A stretch of 64,000 nt of DNA, taken from positions 124,001-188,000 of the forward strand of contig JANPWX010019802.1 in NCBI GenBank assembly GCA_024734555.1, written 5' to 3'. How positions within the stretch are numbered: the stretch's first letter is position 1; each line of letters opens with the position of its first letter. Both the position numbers and the translations under genes were made by a program. Below are positions 1-10,690 of the stretch, one piece after another. The notes beneath the pieces were generated by a model. It did no database searches and was not told the DNA's origin. It worked only from the letters and a program-made list of their open reading frames with translations. This DNA is from Trochalopteron elliotii (Eukaryota > Chordata > Aves > Passeriformes > Leiothrichidae).

Positions 1-2701
1 GAGGCATTATGCATCTCCATAATGCATAATATTCACTGTGATGTGCTGTGATTTAGCTATTGCCATTTAAAAAAGGCATTTAGATAATACTGGGATTAAT
101 TTTCTGAGAACATTTTGTGCACAGCCCTAGTAAAAAGGTAAGCAGGAATTATTAAAATCATAACAAAATCAAAAATATTATGTCATTGTCTAGATTTGTG
201 GTGATCCCACAACTCAAATTTTGCATGTAATTTTAGATTACATAATCTCAGAGAAAGATAAAGCAGGGTGAAACATAATGTGGAAAGGATAGTCTGAAGT
301 ATAGAAGCCTTTTCCATATGAAGGAAATTCGAATGTTATTTTGTTAGGAAAGCATATCAGAGTAGACAGATACAAGAGGTCTATAAAATTATGAATGGCA
401 TAAAGATGTTTTAGGAAAGATTAATCATTGTCTCTCAGAGGCATTCCTGCATTAGCAATTATATCAGCCATTAATAGAGCACAAAAATTGATGCTGTGTG
501 GTCAGATGTCCACATTTGCATGTGAGGCAACTTGCAATCCCAAGGGCTAAATGCCCATTAATGGTTGAAGCATATTACTGGAACACTTCTGAGATCATAG
601 AGCTCATCTTCTGTTTCTAGTTTTACCTGAAAGGAAAACAATTTATTTACTCCAAAACTACTGCACCAAGGGACACAAAGAGCAGTAAATGGAATCAGTG
701 TGGGATCTGCTCCAAAAGCATGCAGAGACACATGTAATGCTCTTTTAACATATTGTTCTGAATACAGCTTCCAAAGATCTAGTGCACTAAGCTGCCAGGT
801 GCTGTAAGGGCACATATGGGAAGGTCTCAGTCTGTACTTGCATTTTTTCTCATGGTCTTTCAATAGCTCTATCTTATCTGCTGCAGAAAGAAGAGACTGT
901 GCCAAAATGATGTACCTTGGTATATCTGATAACCTTAGAACACTTGTTCATATGTAATTTTATTTTACATGAGCACTTCTAATTTAAATGGTTATCGTAG
1001 CTTGCAATAACAAATATTATTTACTTGGGGACATTTTTAGAGTAAAATTTCCTATCTGATGTCTTCCATTTTCAAGTTTTTTTAAAAAGTAGGTCAATTA
1101 ATAAAATTGGGAGAATATTTTAATTTTTTGGTAGTTTTATTTTGTGTTTTGCTAGTACTTCAACAGAAGATTGCTAAGTGCAACAGATGTGCCCACTGAT
1201 GCTGTAGCAAAAATCCTTTTTGGCTTGCACACTTTGGTGCATATAAAAGTGTGATTTGCACACAACATTGTTTTTATTATCTAGTAACAGGTTCCCACTA
1301 ACAGTCTGCCAGGCTCTGCTGGCACTGTGCATACATATTCATGCGATTTGAATAGAAGTTCTTGTTCGGAGTAGAGCAACACAGGCGTGTGCAAAAAAGT
1401 TAAATAAAATACATTTTTTCACAAATACATGCCCATGCATAAATTACTTGGGGACTGTATTATTTGTGGACTGAAATCATGTATGATAGGAATTTTTTTA
1501 AGAAGTAGAAAATACATTAGAAGGCATTTGATGCTAATTCAGGTCTTCTGTTTCATAATTCAAACCCCTATTCCATGTTGCTGTTCAGTTTTTGGGAAAC
1601 TCTACAGCTCTCAGCTTTTATCTGCAGATGGCTAAGAAATGTGGTTTATTTCCAATCTAGCTGGAGATACAGATATCTGAAGGTATTTTTCTTGTCAGAA
1701 TTTATTAAAGAATACAAAATGCATCATGAAAATTGCTCATTACATGAAAACAGAGCAAAAATCCAGAGTACAGCTGTCCTGTATCAGAATGGGACAGGTT
1801 TTCTGCCTTTGCACCACAGCTCCCAGGGTCTTTTTTGTGCCACAGCCTACTATCTGACACAGCTGCACAGACTCTTCTCTAACCCCATGTGTTAACATAG
1901 GGGAGAGCTATGCTTCCACAATACCTCTTTTGCTACATGGAGAAGTTTGGGGAGCAGTGAAGGGCACAGATCTTTTGGCAGAACCCCACACTCAGGCCAT
2001 CTTGGAGTCACAGGATTTTTACTTCCACTTGACTTGTTTGCATCTGCCTGTATATTTTTTAATATGTTATCAGCATACAAACAGTGATTTAAAATTTGAA
2101 TTTTAACTTTGTATGCATTATATTAAACATAATGAACATCATATTAAAGCAAGCACAATTTATTTAGAAGACAGTTTTGAAAAAGAGTCTCAGATTCTAG
2201 AAATAGGAATTCAAATGTGTTTCAGCTGTTGAACTGTGTATGTACAAATCTGGATATGTTTTGATTACTGAAGAATTCAGATGAGTAGACCTAGGGAACC
2301 CAGCTTAACTAATTACTGAAGAGATTGATTATAGTGTGGAGCCTTTCACTGCTAGATCACTGAGTCAAACTCACTGAAAGAGGGCACCAAAAGAGAGGTG
2401 TTCAAAGATCTGGATAACATAAGAAGAGAGCATTACTTTATTATGGTAGAGAATTCCAAATCCAAACAAACATATTATTTTCCAGACATGGAACACAGTG
2501 TTACTTTTTAAATCTTACAAAATCAATTCCACATTTTTCGTCCATCAAAGTGATGAAACTTAACGATGAGGTGTGAGATTTCCTGCTTCTATTTGTCTTT
2601 TTGGTAACTGGAGGAAGGAGTGTTAACTTTTTTTTTTTTTTTGCGCTAGTCAATCTGGTTCCTTTTAAAAAGATTTTTATCTCATGGTCTGTTTTCAGCA
2701 G
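1..2701 (+). other. RNF180: Last intron of RNF180 (5' part outside window)
   Basis: AT-rich non-coding sequence ending in a polypyrimidine stretch and a tandem cagcag acceptor immediately before the terminal coding exon. No earlier RNF180 exon (RING finger or linker) was recognised here, so the upstream exons lie before the window. It includes a poly-T run at about 2628-2642. A 116-codon antisense frame at 558-905 resembles nothing I know. Confidence 0.75.
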
Positions 2702-2901
2702 GTTTTCGAAGGCGCTCCAATACTGTAGCAAGGAGGCATTTCCCACATGCTGCTCACAGGATGGACTACATGGACTTCGAGGATGATAGCCGTGGATGGC
2801 GGTTTGATATGGACATGGTGATCATTTACATTTACTCAGTCAACTGGATAATAGGATTTATTATTTTCTGTTTCCTCTGTTATTTCTTTTTCCCTCTTTA
2901 G
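2702..2901 (+). CDS. RNF180: RNF180 terminal coding exon (E3 ubiquitin ligase, C-terminal membrane anchor)
   Basis: Last coding exon of RING finger protein 180 (Rines), an ER-membrane E3 ubiquitin ligase with reported substrates such as ZIC2 and monoamine oxidase A (family knowledge). The exon opens in phase with a split Gly codon followed by [20 protein letters not shown], then an acidic/aromatic stretch ([19 protein letters not shown]). It ends in a hydrophobic segment of about 27 residues beginning [10 protein letters not shown] and finishing FFFPL, then TAG at 2899-2901. This matches the RNF180 tail anchor as I know it from mammals. The RING domain and N-terminal conserved block are encoded upstream of the window. 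The acceptor is a cagcag doublet: using the second AG (2700-2701) keeps the Gly codon expected from mammals, while using the first AG (2697-2698) would insert one Ala. The frame is intact, so the gene looks functional. Confidence 0.95.
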
Positions 2902-3760
2902 GCTGTAGAAATAACAGTTAAGGAAAATGACAGTCATGTAAACCAAAAAATTGTGAATACAAAAATATTGAAAAAGGTAAAATGTTTGATACTGCATTTT
3001 TATAATTCAGAATTGGAATAGACTGCATCAAGCAAGCTGCAAAGCTGTTTGATACTTCTGCTATATGTGACAAAGTACTTGAGTTTGGTTACAAATGTAA
3101 TGTGAAATCCACATCATACTTCATTCAGTGGGAGTTTTGCCTTTGGAAGATTTTGATGGGAAAAGAATATATCCCTAATTTATAGAATTATAAATTCTGT
3201 AGAATTACTCCCAGTTTTTAGGGGAGGTCTGCATATTACAAAAGAATGTCACCTATATAGTCATTTAGGTGTTGGCACACTTTACTCACTCATTGGTGCT
3301 TCAGTTCCTCATACATAAAAGCAATGAAGAAGTTTCCCATTTTTTCTCAGATCTTTTGGGAGCAGGAACGGTGCTGTACCATGCATTACACAAACATTCA
3401 TCAGAGCTATTTCCGTGGCATCATTGAAATCCTGGAAAATTTTGAAAACTGATGGACCTGTCAGCATTCTGCTGTGGATATTTTGAGCCTATTAACCAAA
3501 AAGAAAAATTATACTGCAGTGTGCTGCCAGTTCATCTTTTCAGCAAATAGCAATCAAAAGGAATCAACTAACAACCACAAGTTCTGCACAATAAGAGGAC
3601 CATTTTTGTGCAGATTCCCAGTGTAACACCATTCCTTTTTTACCCATTCAGATGAGTGTGTTTGGATCCAGCAAGAGGGCAATGGGAGGGCAAGCAGCAG
3701 GCCTGCCAGCTATGATGCTGTGAGACACTGACCCAAATAAATACTGGAGACAGAAGATTT
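2902..3760 (+). other. RNF180: RNF180 3' UTR (probable)
   Basis: Sequence directly after the RNF180 stop codon. The first canonical AATAAA on this strand is at 3736-3741, which would give a 3' UTR of roughly 850 bases. The true end could be at a later signal. No coding content was seen. Confidence 0.5.
3736..3741 (+). promoter_or_regulatory. Candidate polyadenylation signal AATAAA for RNF180
   Basis: Canonical hexamer about 835 bases after the RNF180 stop codon. Assigned by position and motif only. Confidence 0.45.
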
Positions 3761-6700
3761 CTCCAGTGTAAGAAATGAGTATCATAATTAAATTGCTGTA
3801 ATAATTGAGGATACTTTTAAATATGTGAGCTCTCCAGGACTTAATGTCTCATGGGAAAGTTCATAAGAGGGCACAGTATTTATTTGCACCTTTCTTGTGA
3901 AACAATTCTAAAGCACTTTATTCTATATATAAATTGATGAATTTCAGTACCAAACTGCATCCAGTTCAACAATCATTCCAGACCTGCTGCATTACACAGT
4001 ATTTTCAAGTGAAAGTGAAAGAGCATTTATTAAATTGTGGTAAAAGATACTAGAAACAAATGTGGAAATCAGGTGCTGAAGAATGGCACAAGATAGTTTA
4101 GGGCTTTACTTTTCAGGAAGGTACAAGGAAGTTTTTATTTCTGGTGGCATGACTCTTCAAAGTACTCTGTACTTCCATCTAGAAAAGCATGTGAGTGTAG
4201 GTATATTGTCCCTCTAGTATCAGAATTTGTGTGGGAGACCTGTGGTTTTTCAGTAGGTGGTGTACTCCCCTGTTCTAGCAGAGAACAAGAAGAAATGTGT
4301 TGTGGAAGGTGCCATCTGCCAAATGTGATGGAATTAAATCAGAGTTTTATTAGGCATGAGCTTATATTCTTTTTCTGGGAGCAGCTCCAGCATGGTCAGC
4401 GTCTTACAGGCTATGAAAGGATCAGGACCAGCAACTTTCACTTAATGTGAAAACCAGCAGTAAATCAACTACTAATACTTATTTACTTACAGACTGCACA
4501 AAACAATCTTTTCAAGAATGTATGAGTAGAAAAACTACAAGTGTAACTACACTGATTAGACTGAACAATCTTTGTCATAGTTGTTAATATATGCAAATTT
4601 AGAGAGGTGTAAGAACTGAAATTCACCATCACCACATAGTCATGGTTTTGACAAAAATACATTTTTGTAATAATAATAATTCACTTAGTTACTTTGTCTC
4701 TGCCTAAAAGCGACTGGTGCTATTATTAGTGACATTAAGCATAATGTTTTAAAAGCTTTAAGGCTGTAATAAAACATTTGGTGGAAATCTTTTAAAAGTT
4801 AGGGGGTGTAAGTCATAGGCTCCTATTTGGCTACATGCAGATGTGTGGGTGTGTATGCTAAAATATTATCCATAACTTTAAACAGTTCTCTCATGTATGC
4901 CAGGACTGGCATTCTAACTGCAATTCTTACCTCTCTAAACTTATGAAATTATTTCTCGTATGTCAGAAAAGGGAGGGATCAATTCACCTGTTAAGACAAA
5001 ATTGCTTCTCCCTTTTGATCTCAAAAAAAATAAAATAAAAAAGTCATAAAAAATTCCTTTAAGTGACATCCTCTAAAATTCCAGTAATAATGTTATTTAA
5101 TTTTTTTAACCAGGATGTCTGATTAAGCAATATCCTTCAGTACATATTCAAAAATATATTGAGACATAAGAAATGTAATATAGATGCTGACTAGTTATAT
5201 AAGAAAAAGTTACATCATTTTTAATAGCATGTTACCATGGTTTTATTTGAAAAAGGGCCAAAAAGAAGAATAAAAATCCAATCTAATATTGGCCTCTTTA
5301 GTACATTTTTGATAAGAATTGATGACTGAGAGTGCCTACGTTTTTCTAAAGTCGGTAGGACTCACAATTTGCAGGACATTTCTAATTGTTTAACTCTACC
5401 TTTCTTCAAGGCCTAAACAATAAACTGCTTCTTGAGGAATATTGTTTTACTTTATATGGGTTGTTACTAATTCCAGAGAAAGATTATTTTTTAGTTATTA
5501 AAAATGTACATAATAAAGACTACTCCAACTCTGAGAGATCCTCCATAGGAAAAACACCTAAAAGGTATAGAGTGGAGATGCGCATTTTTTGTCATATGTT
5601 GGGTTATTTTGAGATACATACTTCTGTAAAAATGCAGTAACCATTCAAAGGTTCAATTTTGGTTTTCTTTGAAGTCTGCTGTAAAATGCTGTTAATATCT
5701 CTTGGAGCAAGAGCAGGTCCTTTATAGGCTATCTTCTGGTTTAATTGATCCTGATCAGTAAGCTTGTATTTCTTAACTACCATAGTATTAAAATGTTTAC
5801 AATAAAATTTGGGTTGTTTTTAATATTTTACAGTCATTTCACTAGATTTTGCTTGGTGGAGTTAATTTCTTTTCATTCATTGTCTTCCTTGATATCTCTT
5901 TTGTTTCTGCTTGGGGTACCGCAAAGGTTTGCTGAATTTTTCACTACTAAATTAACTCTTTTTATATTAGCAGCCTTTTATTTGTTTCAGTACTTTCCAG
6001 GTAGCTATTGTCAGAAATCATCTGGGGGCATGGTCTGGATCTTATCATATTCTGATAATGAAGAACTCTCAGTACTGGTGCTGTTAGTCAAGACCATTTA
6101 GCTGTTGAAGACAGCAGAAATCCTAAGGACAAGACTTAGGTTCCACTTTTACAGGCAAAGGAACTTCATGCCTACTCAGAAGTGTGTGAGTTTTTTGTCC
6201 AGCAGTGGGTATGTTTGTAGCTCCCCCACCTGCTGAAGGTTCAGTCATCTTGCTTCTCTCATGAGACAATTTTAAAATATTTCCAAACTATAGCTGCTCA
6301 GGGAGCAGCTGCTGTGAAGCACAACAAAGTCTTTCATGGCTTGTGCCTGCCTACAGATGCTCAGATCCAAGTTTTTTCCAGTATTCTGCATACACACTTC
6401 ATGTTTTTATCACATGTCAACAACAGCCTCAGTTAGTGATACTGAGATGGAAAAGAAGGAAGAACCAGAGTTTAGGTATGTTTTGTAATTTTTAGAGAAA
6501 ATTATTGCTGATAACATGAAAGTCTGGGAGTAAGATGAGCTATTGTAGCTGTCATCTGACAAGTAACTGTCTTCATGGTGTGTAGTGTTGCTTTTGTGGA
6601 TGTGTTTTCAGCATCTTTTGTTCTTTGCAATCCTGACAACATTATAACTATGAGATGCACACTCTCTTCTGGGGAATTCCAGGTCACAGATGAACAGAAG

Positions 6701-7149
6701 AGAAAGGTAGGACATCAAGAGCATCTGCTAGTGTTCAGCCCCATACCCAGGCAGAGGCTGTTAGGAAGGATGCTTTTGTATTGCTTTGGATCTGGAGTAA
6801 GACACCAGCTATCCTTAGAGGTGTGTTTTATTTAGCAGAAAGTTCTAAGACAGACAGTAATAGTATAAGGACTTAAAGATCACTGTTTTCTGTCTTAAAG
6901 AGTTACCACAGAAAGACTTTGACATGAAATAAGCAAGGAATGGAGTGACAGGATGGCCTAGCTCCAAGCCTGCAAGGTCTAGCTAGCACATCCTGGATAA
7001 TCCAGACAAAAATTCACACTGTGACAAAAGTATGTAAAGAATCTGCTGCTCATATGCTTATCACTGGTAAAACAAAGATCCTGATCAGCAGGTTATGGGA
7101 CAACTGACATCTGCAGCCACCAGAGCCCTCCCTCCCCCAGATACGCCTC
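3761..7149. other. Intergenic, nothing recognised
   Basis: AT-rich sequence between RNF180 and the first clear retroelement. Short A/T runs and a TAA microsatellite (about 4667-4680) are visible. The open frames here (4229-4450, 5386-5640, 5745-6101) have no recognisable domain and normal intergenic composition. The start of the LTR that follows is not sharply defined and could lie upstream of 7150. Confidence 0.5.
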
Positions 7150-7628
7150 TGTGGGTACATGAAACTTGGACTGTGAATGAAGACACCATGAGGAATACTT
7201 GAGATAAAGGGGGTACTGTTGTCTGAGTGTTATCTCAGGCCTAGGGGGAGGTAAACAAAGCTGGGGAAGATGAATGTATCAGTGATAGTGGCTGAATTTA
7301 TGGGCCACAAGGAAAGCCAACTCACCAACTGTGCTGAAGTCAGCTCAGGCTGAGTAAAAAGTAATTCAGGCAGGCAGAGATTGAAACCACCATCACAGCC
7401 CAGAGGAAGACTGAGCATAGGACTAAATAGCATTAGAAATGAGGGAGTCATTTAGCCAATAGAATAAGAGAACAGTGTAGCAAATGACCATTAATTCTTT
7501 TGTTTACAAAAATGTATAAATTGTGAAAAGTTCTGAATTGCCTCAGAACCCCTACCACCAAGAACCCCTGGGTGAAGAAGGACCAAAAGGACACTGCTGG
7601 ATCCATGGGTGGTGACAATCTTCTGCTG

Positions 7629-7661
<33 letters not shown>

Positions 7662-7780
7662 TTCTTCTCGCATGCTCTTCCTCTCCCTCTCTCTTTCATT
7701 CTCATTTGACTGTTAATAAAATCCATACCATTGACTTTGGCATATGGTCTCATTTGCACCTTAGTTCAGACCAAGGCTTC
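7150..7780 (+). mobile_element. Solo LTR-like element with CT microsatellite
   Basis: The block has LTR promoter layout on the plus strand: a TATA-like tgtataaattgtg near 7510, then a stretch carrying a long CT repeat, then AATAAA at 7715-7720 followed by a short U5-like tail. No coding retroviral remnant flanks it, which suggests a solo LTR. The left edge is approximate and no target-site duplication was identified. The family is not named. Confidence 0.5.
7628..7664. repeat. (CT)n microsatellite
   Basis: Nearly pure CT dinucleotide run extended by CT-rich sequence to about 7705. It sits inside the LTR-like block and creates the spurious Arg/Glu-rich frames on the minus strand. Confidence 0.9.
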
Positions 7781-7794
7781 TCTCAGTACAAGGA

Positions 7795-8465
7795 TCCTTA
7801 ACAAACTGTGAGGTGGATTTAAAACTGGCTGAACAGCCAAGCTCACAGTCCTGTGATTAGTAGCACTAAGTCTACCTGGGAGGCAAGTAATCAGTGATGT
7901 ATCCCAGAGAACAAACCTGGTTCCTATCCTGTTCATTCATCTTCATTAATGACCTGGATTTTGGGGCAGAGCATACCCTCAGCAAGCTGCAAAGGACAAA
8001 ACAGGAAGAAGCGGATAATGCACCAGAGGGTTGTGCTGCTGTACCAAGGAACTTTGACTGGCTGGAGAAATGAACTGACAGGAGCATCATGCTGTTCAAC
8101 AAGAGCATTCTTGCACCAGGGAACAGCCCCTCCATGCCTCAATACATGCAGGAGGTCACATAGCTGGAAAGCAACTCTACAGAAGAGAACCTGGAGGTCC
8201 TGGTAGACTTCAAACTGAATATGAGCCAGCAGTGTTCTCTTGTGTCAAGAAGGCTAATGGTGGCCTCTCAGCTGCATTAGGCAGAGTGTGGCCAGCAGGT
8301 CACAGAAGATGATCCTGCCACTGTGCTCAGCACTGATGAGGCCATCTCTAGAGTGCTGTGTCCAGTTCTGGGCTCCCTTGTACAAAAGAGATACAGAGCT
8401 ATCAGTGAGATGTCAGCAAAGGATCACTAAAATGAGTAATGGAATGAAGGCTCTCTCATATGAGT
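7795..8465 (+). mobile_element. CR1 LINE fragment, 3' end missing
   Basis: Matches the avian CR1 ORF2 3' region by recognisable strings: a FINDLD-like segment at about 7940-7970 (cttcattaatgacctgga), then the atgagccagcag, gccagcaggtc and gtgctgtgtccagttctgggctcc blocks in the usual order on the plus strand. The copy has many stops and frameshifts and ends before the CR1 3' tail, so it is truncated at both ends. Confidence 0.85.
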
Positions 8466-9016
8466 AATTCTTTGAAGTCATCACACAAGAATTGACTGGT
8501 TGAGGACTAGAATAAGTGAATTCCTCAATAATGGGTAAATAAAACAGAACCGTCTGAGGAGAACATCATGTTTTCCCATAATAACAAAAGGCAGTACAAT
8601 GCTGGAAAAACTTAGTCCACATTTTTTGTCCATTTCTGTTCTTTTCTGTACATATTTGCCTAGAATAATTAATTTTAATTTTATTTTCTTTCAGTTACCT
8701 TGAGTCAATACAACCAGTCTCTCTTTGGTAACCAGTTCAATTTTTAAGGGGTTATTTTTCTTCCTGCTTACTGAAATCTATAGTTGTTGCAGTTCTCTGC
8801 AGTACTCAGAAGAGTACTAAGGAAAGAATCACAGAAGGTTTAATTACATTATTTCAGTATTAGTCATTTACTGTGAGAAGTAGATATGCCAACTTTATAT
8901 CTAAACTTATTATTTAAATGTTAAATTCTGAAATCTGATTTTTTACAGGTAAAGGTTTGAATTCAAATTTCAAACAGTACCTCCTAATTTTGGCTGCCTT
9001 GATTTGGCATTCCCAA
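8466..9016. other. Intergenic, nothing recognised
   Basis: AT-rich spacer between the CR1 fragment and the next LTR. No coding or repeat signal that I can support. Confidence 0.5.
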
Positions 9017-9734
9017 TGTGGTGGTTTTTCTTTGCCAATTTTAGAGTTCCCGGCCAACACACCAAATAATGAGGTGGGTTGTGTGCTGGCCAAATGCCAG
9101 GGCACCCACTAGAATTACTTACTCTTTTTCTGCTGTGAGGTGGGATTAGGGGAAGAGCAAAGTAGGCTCAAAACTTAAAGAGCATAAAGAAAACTGTATT
9201 TAAACAGAACTGAACAAAAATAAAAAAAAATAATAAGAATCTAAATAAAACCTTCAAAACACTTGTCCTCCCCCTACAACCTTCCTTCCCTTCCTACTGA
9301 CAACATACAGAGCCAGAACTTGGAACTTAGGTCAGTTTACCACCTTTAAAACAGTCTTTCATCAGTTCTTTTAGGGAGAGGAGTCTCTTTTACTATGCTA
9401 TGGAGACTTCTCCATAAAAAACATTTCTCTTGTGGTTTCACTGTCACAGCAAACTAGCCGCCCTGGGAAGGAAACTCTGTTCATGGTGTGAAAAGTCCCT
9501 CCCATGCTTTGCAGCTTTCCCAAGATGCTTTCATGGGCCATGTTAACTTATTGGGGTGCTATTTTAAGGATGAGATGTTTTTGCATAAAAACAAAAAGTT
9601 ATTTTCATCCATCTCTGGGAACAAAGGTCTTTCCCTTTAATTCCTGGTGCAAGGTTTCTCATTTGTCTGACCTCTCTCTTTTCTGTTCAAGTTTCCCATT
9701 GAATTACAGCTACTTTTAACATTTGCTTGCTACA
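9017..9734 (-). mobile_element. LTR of an avian endogenous retrovirus (ERVL-like)
   Basis: The block runs from tgtggtgg at the left to cttgctaca at the right, so it is bounded by TG...CA in either direction. A purine tract ATTGGGGGGA on the minus strand (plus coordinates 9735-9744) directly abuts the right edge. That is where a polypurine tract belongs if this is the 3' LTR of a minus-strand element. Several stretches (the ggccaaatgccagggcaccca segment and the C-rich segment near 9270) resemble a common passerine LTR family that I know only in outline. The orientation is inferred from the purine tract. Confidence 0.6.
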
Positions 9735-10690
9735 TCCCCCCAATGCATTGCATGAATTTACAGGGAAAAAAACTCCAAAGCCTGATATATCCAAAATACA
9801 TCTTCACCATAGCTTCACAAGAGAATTTCAGCCCAAGACTAAGGCATCTCCTCAATCCCCTCCTATCTAGAACCTGATGCCTTCTTTACTGACCTCAGTG
9901 TCTCATGTTGTTCTACCCATGTGTCCTCACCCCTTTCTGATTCAGGTGAGAACTGGTGTTTGCAAGTCCATCTCTTCTCAAGCTTTATCAATCGAAACAG
10001 TGTTTGTAGAGTTCTCCAACTCTTTATCAATCGAAACAGTCTTTATAGAGTTCTCCAACTCTGAAAGGTTGATCCCATCCAGGCTCTGAATAGAGGGATC
10101 ACTCGCTGTGTCTCTACTGCTGGTCATGCGGTCTCTGGCAACCCAGTATGAGCCGTGCTGGCTGCTGGCTTCCCTTAGTGCTTTCCTTCATGAGGAGGAC
10201 TGAAAACAAGAAAAGCTGCTGCTGCTGCTGTTTTTGTCCTGCCATCTGCAGCATAGCTGGCTAAAAACAGCTAAGAAAACAAAGTCCATTGTGAGTCACA
10301 CCAAGGCAGTCACAGTCATGCCAGTCCCGGCCACGCAATCTACACTGTCCTGGCTGCGTGATTGCTCCCAGCACTGGTATATCCCCCTGGCATGGACCAG
10401 TGGGCTCTGCCAGGAAGGGGCCCAGCCCCACTGGGATGGGCCTGGAGGCCTTCCTGGGAAGAGGCCAGCTGTTGGAATGCATGCCTTGTGAACAGCTCGA
10501 CAGCCAGCACCACAGCAGAGCCCAGGACAGCCCAGCCCGGGCCTGGCTATGGGGACTATGCAGGCCCGGCCTGGGCCTGGCCCGGGGTGACCTCTGCCAA
10601 GGCTGGAAGCCAAGAGCGCTTTTCCCAGGGTTTGTTTGATTTTTTAACTTGTGTGTTCCCAGAGGCGTGTTCAGCTTTCTAGTGGTTTAA
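9735..10690 (-). mobile_element. Probable internal remnant of the adjacent minus-strand ERV
   Basis: Lies on the internal side of the LTR at 9017-9734. It changes from AT-rich to markedly GC-rich between 10320 and 10630, unlike neighbouring intergenic DNA. It contains a 38-base tandem duplication and a short CTG run. No retroviral protein motif could be read, so the assignment rests on position next to the putative polypurine tract. An unrelated GC-rich repeat is possible. Confidence 0.35.
9988..10064. repeat. Two-copy tandem duplication, 38 bp unit
   Basis: The unit beginning tttatcaatcgaaacagt occurs twice back to back, with only a few differences (tgtttgtagag versus tctttatagag). It ends in agttctccaactc both times. 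Confidence 0.85.

Noticed and set aside
7448..7759. Arg/Glu-repeat protein on the minus strand
   Set aside because: Translation of a CT microsatellite inside an LTR-like block.
10261..10682. Several overlapping 70-105 codon frames on both strands
   Set aside because: GC-rich segment with few stops in all frames and no domain. Lies in a probable retroelement remnant.
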